Made by a program: the position numbers and the translations under genes
Notes under the pieces: model-generated
What the model was told of the DNA's origin: nothing
Database searches by the model: none
What the model saw: only the letters and a program-made list of their open reading frames with translations
Shown here: one piece after another, positions 20,638 to 32,200 of the stretch
Layout of the letters: each line of letters starts with the position of its first letter
Numbering within the stretch: the first letter of the stretch is position 1
Origin: Azolla pinnata
Taxonomy: Eukaryota > Streptophyta > Polypodiopsida > Salviniales > Salviniaceae
Length of the DNA stretch: 45,605 nucleotides
Assembly: GCA_037176905.1 (NCBI GenBank)
Contig: JBBBWG010031375.1
Span: 1 to 45,605, forward strand
Direction: 5' to 3'

Positions 20638-20868
20638 TGTGACAGAAACTCGATCATATATTTTCACATGAAACACCCACCCACTACTCCGCTTTCACAC
20701 AACACAAGCCAAAACGATCACACCATCACATCAAGACTATCATGAGCTCCCAGCATTATGACGGCGACTTCGTACCAATTCTGCTTCGGCATTTTTGATG
20801 CAAACAAAGAAGGGTCTGATCGAATGCCCGCGGCGTTTTGAGGCAGAAAAGGCTCTCTGATCGGTTCC

Positions 20869-20972
20869 GGGGGGGGGGGGGGGGGGCATTCTATTCTCCT
20901 TGAACCTCNNNNNNNNNNCAACCCACATCCCCCCCCCCCCCACCTCCCCCCTCCCCCCCCCCCCCCCCCCCC
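20869..20972. repeat. Assembly gap flanked by G and C homopolymers
   Basis: An 18-base G run (20869-20886) is followed by 10 Ns (20909-20918) and then several C runs up to 20972. The gap size of exactly 10 N looks nominal. The local order and length are unreliable. Confidence 0.95.
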
Positions 20973-21705
20973 CTCGATCCTCATGGAACCTCAGATCGAT
21001 CGGATCGGGCGTTGTTGAAATGCCCAAACAAACAAATAAACAAACAAGGTATCCTTCCGATGAATGATAAGCCCCTTTCTTCCCCTCCCCCTCCCCCCTG
21101 CTCCGTGCGTGGTATGTACAGATGATGCAATGGCAGCAGAGTCACAGGTAATGGAGGATCATATTGTGAAGTACCTTGGAATACCCATTACAGTCATTGA
21201 TGTGTGCAAAAAAGAAGGAGAGATGCTCCCCAGGGATACAGAAACTCTGCCAACGGGCTTGTTTGTGGGTCGGTCGGATGAACAAATAAATGAGAGGGGG
21301 GATAAATGAGGAAGAAAAAAGGGAGGGGGGGCTCCAAACTTAACGGTTAGTGGAAGGGGAGCAAAGGAGCAGTAGATGTAGTGGCGCTACAGGCAGAGAA
21401 AGAAGAAAGGCGTCTCAAGAAAGGCGTCTCGTGCACAGTAGTAGTGGTATGCAGTAGAGTAAGTATTGGAGGCCCACAGTGACTTGGGGAGGGAGGGAGG
21501 GGGGGAAAAGGTAGGAGATGGATGATACATACATAGTAGAGATACATACATGGGCAGCAAGAAGACAAAGGCAGAGGAGGGGTGAAAAAAGGAATTGAAT
21601 GAGGATAAAAATTGAGCATATCAGATGGCAAGGAAGATGGGGGGCTTAGCAACAGGAAGAAGAAGAAGAAGAAGAAGAAGAAGAAGAAGAAAGAAGAATG
21701 AGAGA
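20973..21705. other. Spacer between two minus-strand genes
   Basis: Holds low-complexity CT/GA-rich stretches, the likely 3' UTR of the GDSL gene (below 21706) and a (GAA)n run at 21656-21697. No separate gene is supported. Confidence 0.5.
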
Positions 21706-23150
21706 TCAGAGGAGGAGGGGAGCGAGGGAGGGCTGGAGCTGGCGGACGACGGCTTGCCAGGCAGCCTGCGTGGGGTGGATGAAATCGTCCCAGTAGAAGA
21801 GGGCGCTTGGGTTGGGGCAGAGGGAGTAGGCGGGGCGCCCATCGGGGCCGATGCTGCCGCAATGGGTCGAAGAAGAAGAAGAAGAAGAAGGAGTAGAAGA
21901 GGATGTGAAGCCGGCGCAGCAGGGCTGGAGGCGGCCCGATTGCACGGCGGAGAAGGCGGAGAAGAGGTCGAGGTTGACGATGGAGCCGTTGGCGAAGTAG
22001 TGGCGGAGGCCGAGCACGTTCTTGAAGACGCGCGCGTTGTGGGGGAGCGCGACGTTGTTGGTCCAAGTGTCGTTGCACGAGGTGTGGAACACCTTGGGAT
22101 TGATGTTGTTGTTGATGATAATGTTGTTGCTGTTGAATCTAATGTTGTTGTTGTTGTTGTTGGGCGGAAGAAGGTTGAGCGCGGTGGCGACGGGCAGGCA
22201 GCCGGTGGGCGGGAGGTAGGAGACGGCGAAGCGGCGGAGGCCGAGCTGGTAGAGGCGGATGAGGTCGGCCGAGATCTGCTTGCCCACGGCCACGGTGAGC
22301 GCGTACAGATCGGGGCCGACGTCGCCGGCCGTGGCGCCAAGGTATCGCAGGTAGTCGTCGCCCGCGGTCGTGTAGAGCACCACGGCCGACGCGAGGTCCG
22401 CTGCCGCGAAGCGCCCCGCCACGCCCCCGAACTGCTCCACCTGCGCCGCGATCGCCGGCGCCTCGCCTGCCGCCAGCACCCCGCTCCCGCCCGCCGCGAA
22501 ATTCACCCCCACGCTCCCGTTAACCCCCCCCGCTCCTCCCACGCTTTCGTAGCTCACCGCCGCCTTCGCATTCAGCGCCTCCGCTGCCCAATTCCCTCCC
22601 CTCCTTCAGCACCTCCTTGCCTTCGGCTTCCACCCACCCACATGCATGCTTTTCTTTGTCACCTTCTCTTTCCATTCCTTTTAGACCTTTACCTACCTAG
22701 CACGTCGCTCAGCACGTGGCCGTCGCTGTAGCGCCCCGACGCCGTGCCCGGCCACGTCTCCCCGTACGGCGCCCCCCACGGATATGGCCTCCCCCCCGCG
22801 CCGTCCCGCGCCCGCGCCGCGTTGCCCGTGTCCCCGTACGAGCTCCCGAACACGAACATCAGCTTCGCCGACGCCGCATTTGCTAGCCCAGCTCCATTGC
22901 CTGCAACCGACGGTGAAGACGACGACAGACGATGGTGGTGGCAACGATGACAACCATGAAGAAGAAGAAGAAGAAGAAGAAGAAGACGAATGGATGGGAT
23001 CGATCCAGCTACGAGAGAACCCACAAAAGAAGAGCCACGAAGGAAGGAAGGAAGGAAGAAACAAGAATCCAGGCCCGCCTTACCCAAGATGATGAGGAGG
23101 AGGAGGAGGCTTAGAAGAGAGCAGCGCAGCAGCAACGGAAGAACAGCCAT
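21706..23150 (-). CDS. GDSL esterase/lipase (SGNH hydrolase), three exons
   Basis: Exons 23150-23084, 22900-22697 and 21706-22583, with GT..AG introns of 183 and 113 bases, join in frame to 382 residues. Residues 1-22 form a leucine-rich signal peptide, so the enzyme is probably secreted. Block I reads FGSSYGDTGN with Ser43 as the presumed nucleophile; the family norm is GDSY. PYG and GRYSDG phrases match the At5g03610-type plant subfamily. Block II glycines are at 122-125 (GGSG). Block III reads AGDDY at 164-168 where GND is expected, so the oxyanion Asn is Asp166. Block V DFIH (357-360) keeps the catalytic Asp and His. Two homopolymer inserts interrupt the fold: Asn-rich 232-251 and Ser-rich 318-329, each from triplet repeats. 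Family members hydrolyse esters or lipids; the substrate here is unknown. Confidence 0.87.
22941..23083 (-). other. GDSL intron 1 with (GAA/TTC)n tract
   Basis: Intron 1 spans 23083-22901 on the minus strand. It contains a GAA microsatellite at 22957-22985 and GGAA repeats near 23040-23060. It has no in-frame stop, so an unspliced transcript could be read through, but that would place a 61-residue low-complexity insert after the signal peptide. Confidence 0.5.
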
Positions 23151-23675
23151 GGCCTCCTCTCTCCCTCTCTCTCTCTCTCTCCCTGTCTGTCTGTCTGCCT
23201 CAGCCTGGCCCTTCCGCTTTGGCCTTCTCTGGCTCCTTTAAGAGGACGACTGACTGACTGACTGACGAAGCTTCCATAGCTTTTCCTGCCACCACCACCA
23301 CCACACCACCACCATATCATGGCTAGCCTAGCTACTGCACCAGCGCCCCCCCAACCCCAAAAGAGAAGAGAGAGAGAGACAGAGAAAGAGAAGAAACAAG
23401 CATTGAATTACACACACACACACACATACAAATGTGTATATAAGTAACTAAGTCGCCGTATTCATGAGATGTAACGTATGCAGTACAAATACATTACAGG
23501 CTTGTATGTACGTATATATGTATGTATGGACGTATGCGTGCATGTGTGTGCACATGGACGGATGGATGGATGGATATGCATCTTATGGATGCATGCATGC
23601 GTGTGTGTGTGTGTGTGTATGTGTTTCTTTCCTTCATGTGAGCAAACGATGATGCATTCATCGTGTGTCTCGACG

Positions 23676-23706
<31 letters not shown>

Positions 23707-24230
23707 GGCTTGCTGCTGCGCCCCAGCGACTCGATCAATTGTACTGTGCTTTACCTCCCCTTTTTTGTGCCTTTTGCCTCTTCTTTCTTTCTCATGTGCA
23801 AATCCATCGGAGCACCGCCTCCCTCTTGGCAGAGAGCACTTCCAACCAGCAGCAACCGACTTGTCCCCCCACTCAATGTGCTTACCGACTCGGGATGCTT
23901 CTGACTTTCTAACGCCCAACAAGCTTTTTCTCCTCGTCATGCCTTCTAATCGATCGATCGGTCGAACGAATCGAACCCCATCAAGGTCCTGCTTTTGTGC
24001 ATGCCAACGCATCTGATTCATACTCCAGCTGATGACGCGATTTCGGTATAATGAATGTAATTATTCCGCAGGTAAGCATCAACCGCATCACTGCAAAACT
24101 GATAAATGCAACCCTGCGTTTATTATGTGACATGTGAGAGGAGATAATAAAAAAAAACACACGAGCGAGTGAGTGAGAGAGAGAGAGAGGGAGGGTGATT
24201 AAACAATCGATTAAGAATGAATGTATCACT
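23151..24230. repeat. Microsatellite-rich promoter region of the GDSL gene
   Basis: Simple repeats are packed here: (CT)n 23161-23182, (GTCT)n and (GACT)n near 23183-23265, CCACCA runs 23288-23313, (GA)n 23365-23385, (AC)n 23411-23426, GGAT runs 23559-23572, (GT)n 23600-23618, (GTCT)n 23679-23705 and (GA)n 24173-24189. No separate coding gene is supported. Confidence 0.8.
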
Positions 24231-27139
24231 AATTAATCAAAGAAAAGTTTGGCACAAAAGTGTGAAAATAATCATCGATAATATCGACTGCAAATAACTG
24301 GGGTGCCCCCTTCAACGACGTCGGTAAGTGAGCTGTGGGCTCATTGACTCTAAAAGAGTGCACATATCAATACATATTTTACGACGAGTACACAATTCTA
24401 GCTAGATTTCTGTATGTGTCGCTATTTCGTTATATGGTTGATGGAAGTACACTTACATACCTGAGCTCGATATCTCAAACACACCGTTTGGTAATCTTCG
24501 ATGATCAGTAACAGTAGTGCTGATCGATTAATTTATTCTATCACCTCCAAGCTTGGTATGCTGAATGGCCAATTGTGGTCCATCAACGATCGTTACAGCT
24601 TGTCCGCTTCATGCTCCTTAGTAAAGTTATTATACCCTTCCCCTAATCAATGCGAATGTGTAAGATATCCCAACATGTCTTCTGTTGTTCCCAACATAAT
24701 TGTAGTGCATCTTGATTCCTAGGCCAACTAAATGCCACTGAAATCATCACAATCAATCTATGCTACCATGCCACTATACTTTAGCATAATGCCGCTATAG
24801 TCGGCTTGTTATTCCAAGAACCTACTCCACTTTCCAGTGAGAAGATAAAACCTGATCTCAATCATTACTTAGATGCACTATTAATCCGATCATGTACCGT
24901 TCTAATCGAATCATTCTCCCTACCTTCTAGAGTGATTGCAGCAAATTTGACTAAGTATAACAGGATTGCAAGGACACTGTGATGTTGGTAACTTGGGTAA
25001 AATAGTCAACTCGATAGCTAAGGATACGTCAAGTCAAATAAACACATAGGGAAGTCCGTTATTATATGGAGTTTACCTTGAGATACCGTTTGGCTAGCAT
25101 GATTGCATGACGGTACAATCCCCCGAAAACAAATTTGGGCAATGAATTCTTGAGTGTCTTCTATATTGATCCAACAAAAATTAGCACGGACTAGTTGTGA
25201 AAGTGAACACAAAACATTTGAGCACTTCTTTCTTTGCGTCGTTCTTTTTGGTGCTTTCTTTGGTTTGCTCGCTTTTATCAATCGGAGAGATTCCACCAAC
25301 AAAGCTCAAGGAAAAATGTGCGTACTTTCTCGCTGATGTGTATACCGTTTTCTTCTCTTTGTTGCCTTCTTGCTTTGCTTTCTCTCTTTCTTTCCGAGAG
25401 TTGTGAATAGATACGCAAATAATTGCACAATGGTGAAGTTCGAATCGTGTTCAAATGAGTGCATTGTTGACAACGGGTCCTAATGCTCCTAACGAGAAGA
25501 GGGGGCTGAGGCCGCCTAGGATTTTGAACAAAGGACAAAACAAAGAAAGAGAGCGAGAGAGATGGCAACAGGAAAAGAGAAGAGGAAGAGGTTCCCAATA
25601 TGCTCCCTCAGCAAGGGTTCATGTCTTATACATAGTTAGGATTTCTCCCTTTGAAGAACACTCACTCAATCATATGTCTATGCTTGGACATATATACAAT
25701 GGATAGACAACACTTGGCCCGCTTGTAGGACAACGCCTAGCATGTCAAAACTGTTCATATGTATGGTGTGAAATGCATTATCGATTAGGTCATTGTGTCA
25801 GTCCTAAGGTCCTCAAGAATCCTCATCAAGTGATATGCGTTTGATGGTAACTCAACCCATAGGGGATTCTCGAATTGCTAGGCACACTTGAGAGACTCCT
25901 CCCCATCAGCCAACTTTGACTTGTGTCTTGACATTCGACGCCTTGACAACAACTCAAACCTACTGGCAAGTCAATTGTAGGTCATCCACAGCAACTCAGC
26001 CCCTCTGGTGATTCTCAAACTGCATGACATAACCGAAGGGACTCTTTTTAGTCAAGCACGTGTTTGTTATCCTTTGATGTCGAGCCGGTGCAACTAGCGT
26101 TCTCCACATGGTGTATATAGTAAGTAGTATTGTTAGTCGATGTGTGCAGCGTTGATTCCTCCTTGCCTTGTAGGCCTCTCATTATTAGTTGCTATATCTC
26201 CTACTCCTCGGCTTCTCCTTTTTGTTATTAGCCCTCCGTTGCCTGAGCAAACAAAAACTATTTGGCAAAAATGTGAGAGAGTAAAAGGGATAAATCAGAT
26301 TACGATAGCTCTCTTCAGGAATTGTGGAATCCTACGAGGTTTTGTATCAGTACCACTTAGAATACAAGACCACACACGAGTAAAAAGACACAAGTACGCA
26401 AAATTGAACTCTATTACTCTTAAGTACATACACATCCCAGTTATGATACAACAAGTCTCTTAGCTTCATACACACCCTTTGGTGTTTCCCTCAAAAGCAT
26501 CACCTATATATATATATATATATATATAAACGTTGATAAAGTATTGACTGATATTGTCCAAATTAAGTAAGAGATTGAATGGTTGAAAGAAGATATAAGA
26601 GAATAGAAGAAGAGATGAGAGTGGATCAATAAGAAAATAGTGAGTTTATTAGAATAGAATGACTATCTTATCATCATCATCACTATCACTATCACCACCA
26701 CCAGCATTGGCAAAAGCAATAGTGTGCCAATTGTGATCAAGATGGGCATGATGAGAGCGGAGACCATAGCTAAAATGGAGACAGAGAGTAGAGTACAGCT
26801 TCAGGACGCAGGGAGCATATCTCTATTTATCAAAATGTCGCATCAAACAACATCAAAATTTGCCGCTAATTTATCGCGACCTAATCATGCCGTTTATTGC
26901 ACATGACATGCCATAATATTTAACACAATTTTGATACACAAATTTTACGCCAAGTTCATGATAAATTTGTGATAAGTAGCGTGATTAGCTTTAGATAAAT
27001 TTGTCACGAATTTTGACTTCTGGTGGTTGATGTGTAGTTTGACTCGACCAACAAAAATAATAATTCATGAAGAAATTTAAATGTGGTAATAGCACGATAA
27101 ATTTATTAATACCTTGTTGAATTTTGTAAATCGAAGTCG
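24231..27139. other. Spacer without a recognised gene
   Basis: No convincing gene. Two related ~50-bp phrases occur at about 25848-25900 and 25990-26045 (G-AACTCA-CCC...GATTCTC-AA). A (TA)n run lies at 26505-26528 and CATCAC-type runs at 26671-26703. A possible LINE zinc-binding motif near 25190-25260 is too weak to call. Confidence 0.5.
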
Positions 27140-27990
27140 ATAAGTTATCTTGTATGCAATCAAACGTATGTTATTAGTGATCGTGAGCCATAATTTATTG
27201 CCAAATTTTGTACACACTTGCTTGAAATGTTTAAAATATCCCAAAAAGTCTCTTCAAGCTATCATCCTCAAACCAATGGTCAAATAAAGTGTACAAACCA
27301 AACATGAGCTGAGAAATATTTATGTTGGAAGTTGCAACTTTATCAACTATTAACAAGGCAATTTAGTTGATCTCTTACATATGACAAAGTTTTCTTATAA
27401 TAACTCAATCTATTCTTTAACAAAGTATACTCTATAATTCACTAATATAAAATATCACCCTCACTAGATGATGCTTGAAAACATACTCAAACAATCTTAT
27501 CATTGACCATCATGCACAAAATAAATATAAGAAGGAAACAAATCGACATCGCTTGCACTTCTCATTTAAAAAACCGGAGCCTTGAGTTAGACATCGTGTA
27601 TAATTACTATGAAGTAAAGTCAAGATTGCAACAAATTAAATTATGAACGTTAATTAGGTCCATTCATGATCTCTCAATGATATTACTTTCTAACTTGATC
27701 TTCCTCAACACATTAAGCTTTATCCAATGGTCCACATCTTATCATTAGAAAGAACCTTGTGTTGATAGTTCAATCCTAGATCACGTTATTCCACCACCTC
27801 CTCTAGTTTAACTTGTTAAAAGGCTAGAATACGAGGCAAAAGGTATTTAGTTTTCAAAGATCATACATAACAAGTTGTATTATTTGGTAGATTGGGTTGG
27901 ACACACACCTAAACACAAAACATGGGAGCATTTAGAGAATGTTAATAATGTTGTTGAACTAGTAAAAGAATTTGATTATTGTTTTTCAAA
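27140..27990 (+). mobile_element. Chromodomain-bearing Ty3/gypsy (chromovirus) relic
   Basis: Starting near 27165 the plus strand reads ISDREP, then, with a stop, FIAKFCTHLLEMFK and SSSYHPQTNGQIKCTN, the end of a gypsy integrase core. At 27870-27985 another frame reads LYYLVDWVGHTPKHKTWEHL followed by ENVNNVVELVKEFD, a clear chromodomain (family: YLVKWKGYxxxxxTWEPLENL). Several stops and frameshifts separate them. Chromodomains sit at the integrase C-terminus of chromoviruses and guide insertion. The 5' half of the element and its LTRs are not visible. Confidence 0.8.
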
Positions 27991-28885
27991 TATACTAAAT
28001 TCTAGTTGATACATTACTATTCGTGATAGGTCACCATCAAAGGAGGGATGGTGGCACAAACATATAATAAACAAAATGCTATTAATGATCATGTTTTGAA
28101 TATATGACATGCCAACAAAATTCTCTAACACTAAGCATTGCATTATCATACCCAACTCAAGAAATATTGGTGATAAATTTATATTTAACAAAAACTATGC
28201 ATATGTATATTAAATTTACAACATGTAAAAATAGAGCTTGTGTGTATGCCAAGTGGCATTCATGCATCAACTAACACCGACTATGAAAGAGGAAGACCAA
28301 GAGTTGTTAAACGATTCGAGTTGAATGTCAACCTTTTACGCCTGGTTGTATTATCTTGTTAACCACCAAGGCCTTAGCGAGTCATGGATGCATCATTCTA
28401 TAGGGTCCTACCAGGACCTCAAATAGACATATAACAACTCTAGCAAATATGCAATCAAAGCACAACCTTTGCCCATGTAATCTGCATGAAGCCATACATC
28501 TTAGACACCGACCCCCCTTAGAAATGAAGGCCGATTCCCTTCAAAAGGGTGCTTCCATTCGAAACTAATGTCCTTACTTTCATGCATTGTCAACACTAAC
28601 TACTCGACCGACCACGAAGAGCGCACACCACCACATAGCGCAGGCTAGGCAAGGGGAGAGGAGGCCAACTAGAAATCGGAATTCCCATCTTTGTTACAGG
28701 GGGGTCTTAAATTCGAGTTGCAGTCTGTCTACATAGCTCACCAGAGGAGTTGATTTCAATCCCGAGCATCCCATGTCAGCCCATATGAGCCCTGATCTCA
28801 GCCCTATACTTTTGCTCGCTTCTGTCTAATGCCAAGAAAATCCAATTCCCCAGCCTTCAACCCATCGGATCTGTTTTTTTTGCCC
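27991..28885. other. Spacer upstream of ASPM
   Basis: No recognisable coding segment. It contains a CCAC/GACC-rich stretch near 28500-28660 and short open frames only. Confidence 0.55.
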
Positions 28886-29080
28886 CGTAATCCAACTTAC
28901 AACTACTGTTTAGCACATTAGATCTTTTTACTCTAGTAATAGAACTCAAACTCAACATTTCACAAGATCTTCTTCTTTGTTTCTCTCTGGTAAAATCCAG
29001 CAGCTTATGGCTCCTGTTTAGCCCATGAGATCTTCTTACTCACTCTAGTAATAGAACCCAATAACACACACTTCACAAGA
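28886..29080. repeat. Imperfect direct repeat in the ASPM promoter/leader
   Basis: Copy 1 at about 28886-28967 and copy 2 at about 28994-29080 share TAATCCA/AAATCCA, CTGTTTAGC-CAT-AGATCTT, TTACTC, CTAGTAATAGAAC and TTCACAAGA in the same order, about 85 bases each. The second copy ends roughly 190 bases before the ASPM ATG. Confidence 0.7.
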
Positions 29081-29179
29081 GAATTCCTGTTCTTCTCTTC
29101 ATTTTTCTCTTTTTGAGTTTTCTTTTCTTCAACGGTCTTCATTCGCGCCTCGCTCACCTTCTTCCTCTCCATTCCAGCT

Positions 29180-29227
29180 ATGGCGCTGCTTCTGCTTCTT
29201 CTTCTTCTTCTCAGACAGAAACCCTAG
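29180..29227 (+). CDS. Upstream open reading frame in the ASPM leader
   Basis: ATG at 29180 followed by 14 codons, mostly Leu, and a TAG at 29225-29227, 46 bases before the main ATG. It is out of frame with ASPM. The stop overlaps a telobox-like AAACCCTAG (29219-29227). Whether it lies in the mature transcript depends on the unknown transcription start. Confidence 0.35.
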   Translation: MALLLLLLLLLRQKP

Positions 29228-29273
29228 TAAATCCCTCCAGGTACAGAAGGAGACCCTCGTTCCTGATCCATCC

Positions 29274-32200
29274 ATGGCTTCTCAACGTCCCGATCCTCGC
29301 GACCATCGCCAAACCCATCCCCAAAACCTTCGTCAGAGCTCCTTCGTCTTCACTTCATCTTCAGATGGGCGAATCAGCGAGGGCGTTTCTCTCCCCTCCT
29401 CCGCACAGAAAACTCCCCTCTGCAAACCCCCTCAACTGCAGAGAAATTTGCCCCAGACAGACCAGAAATATAGAAGGGTTTCTTCTTATTCTTCAACATC
29501 ATCATCGTCGTCATCGTTGTCCTCACCATCGGGGCAGAGCTCTCTCCGCACTCACGCCAATTTCAAGATCAGGACGGAGCATCCATTCTATAGCCCTGGT
29601 AGAAGGAGCTCCGTTGCGAGGCTGAACTTCACACAAGAGAATGTTTTTCCTAGTACCCCTGTTTCACAGACCAAATGCCCAATTCCTCTCTCGTCCAAGA
29701 AGATCAAGCAAAGGGCAGCTCTAAAGTTGAAAGAGATGGAGAGTGAACGGATCCAGGCTTCTCGATACGAGCAAGATCAGAGCAAAATTTCGCTTGAAGT
29801 TCAAGAAAAGGCCTACTTAGCTTGGCTTAATCATGTTATCTTTGAACCTATGCAAATGAAGAGTCGTGGTACGAATGATACTCTGTCTGGGATGATTAGA
29901 GCAAACAAAAATGCCCAAACTCTGCAAGTGCGAAATCATGGCACAATGAATGCAGTTCGCGAGTCGATCACTGTGAAGAATTGCGGTATCGATGACACTG
30001 TTCTCCATTATTCTGAAGTGAAGAAACCTGGCATGTTTGATATACTTTCTGAACAAATGGAAATGAAGCAAATGAATGATATCGATTTGGGGGCTTGCAG
30101 TATCTTTAACTATAGCAGGTCATCTAGAATATCTCCTTTAGCAACCGATCGAAGTAAAGCCATGCATTTATTCTCTAATTCTGGGAAATCCATGGTTCCA
30201 GATAGTCCTTTGAGCAGAAAGTTCCCGATAAGAAATGCTTCATCTAAACCTAAATCAATGAAAGAAAATCTGCCTGCAGATTCCTCCCTGCTACCCATTT
30301 GCTCGATCCCAGTACTTCGTTCCCGGCTCAGTCCGTTGCTTGATGCAAAAAGCAGGGAAGATGTCATATGCACCATGATCCATCTGGCAAAAGTGAGTCT
30401 CCCTTTAGCCCTATATTGTTTCTACAAACGCAGTTTGTTTAACTAACCCTGAACTCTAATTTGTTTTTATCAAACTCTTCTGTGACTGTATGTTAAAAAA
30501 AAACATGGCGGTATGGCTCTCAATTGTAATGCTAACATTATGCCCATAGTACTTAGTTCCTTAATTTGGAATAAGTGTGACACATTTCGGTGAGAAAGTG
30601 GATTTAATACCTGAATTCCTTACTTTTCATATCCATAGCATGGGTCAGTTTGAGACATTGATTTATATAAGAGTCGATCAAAAGACGAAGAATTGGATAT
30701 TAGCTTGATTGTGTATGTCCTGTGTAGGCCTAAATGTGGCACGTTTTTCTTTTCTTTGTGCAGCATATTATAGATAAGGGAGTATCAAACATTTGGATGA
30801 GAAGTTAATTGACATACCTTGACTTTGTGTTTGGCATGTATATTACTAAATGTGGCGCATTTCCCTTTCTCCTTTTTTTTGGCAGCATATTGATGAGGGC
30901 AGATTGAAGATGAAGGATGGATACACCATGTTAACTGATGTTGCCCTCAAGGAGAAGTTTATACAAGCTATGCTGAGCTACAACACTCCATGGTTAAAAA
31001 TGGGATTGCACATAGTGCTTGGCCATGGTGCATTCCTTGAACCAGAAATGGAATATTCCAACCAGCAGGATGGTGAGGAGGAGAGAGAGACACAAAATAC
31101 AATATTAAGATGGGTTATAGAGAAACACTTCCTGGCTCATCCTGGATTGGCAAAGCACCATGCTACAAACAAGTCAGTATTCCTATAGATGCTTAGCCAA
31201 TCAGATGAGTTTAATTATTGTTATGCTCTATTGGTTGTCCAGCATCAAAGCGTCCACTTGTGAAACATTGAACTACATTGTTTTAATTTCTTGATTTGCT
31301 CAGGAAAATTGAAGGGTTGTACAAACAAGGATATAATGAGGCCTTGGCGAGAGTGGTACTGAAGAGGCTTCTCCTGTTTGTTCTAGCCCTTGACAAGGCA
31401 AAGAGTGAGAGCACTCTTCCTCTAGCATGTGGAATTGATGGGATTGATGGTGGTTCACCTCGTTTGTTCCATATCAACAGAAATATTAAGTCTAGCCGAC
31501 AGGCTCTGCAAGGTGAAGGTTTAGTTATAGGATTCAGGCTCCCATATTCTCTTGACATATGGAAAACAAATTTAACCCTCGATATCTTTGAAAATTCTTA
31601 CAGAGTTTCTTCTCAGCTCAATGCATGGAGAAGGTGATATTGTTGGACATCTTGGGGTCCTGCAGTACCATGTCACACATGTTCAGGTCATTCCTGAACA
31701 AATTTCGGATTTGAAGTTGGAGCTGCATTGCTTTGTTCATTTTTGACTTTTGCTAATTTTAACTGTTTTATCAAACAATTGACAGCCTGAACTATATCAC
31801 TAAAATAATTCTTTTCCAGGCTGGCCTGGCTGATTATGACTTTATGTTAAGCAACCTTATAGAAGACCTTAGAGATGGCGTGCGTCTTTGCCGACTAGTT
31901 CAAATACTTCTCTGTGATACCTCTATTCTTATGGTAAAGTTATCATTGCAGCCTCTTAATGTGTGTCCTCCCATTCTTAAGTCTAGGGGTATAACTCTGT
32001 GCAGTCAATAACATAAATTGGTTTTTTGGAAGGCAGAAGGTAAAGCTTCCATCAGATCGACCAAGACGCCATATCCATAATTGTAAGGTTGCTCTAGAAC
32101 GATTGGAGGGAGTTGGAGTACCACTTGTAGATTCATTCGGATGCTCAATCACACCAGAAGATGTGGTTGGGGGATACCATGAAAAAGTTCTCTCTCTTCT

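Noticed and set aside
21347-22340. Minus-strand frames of 239-243 codons overlapping the GDSL gene
   Set aside because: Low-complexity Pro/Ser/Phe frames out of register with the conserved GDSL exons.
21625-22731. 368-codon plus-strand open frame rich in Arg, Glu and Val
   Set aside because: Antisense to GDSL exon 3 and driven by triplet repeats; the minus strand has the GDSL blocks and splice sites.
23464-24021. Open frames on both strands with Cys/Val/Thr-His repeats
   Set aside because: Produced by GT, AC, GTCT and ATGC simple repeats.
25180-25270. Possible LINE reverse-transcriptase zinc-binding motif (CESEHKTFEHFFLC)
   Set aside because: Only one short motif with imperfect ligands and no RT or endonuclease nearby.
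29113-29625. 170-codon plus-strand frame overlapping ASPM exon 1
   Set aside because: It starts at TTG and is out of frame with the ASPM exon 2 junction; the 29274 frame joins all exons.
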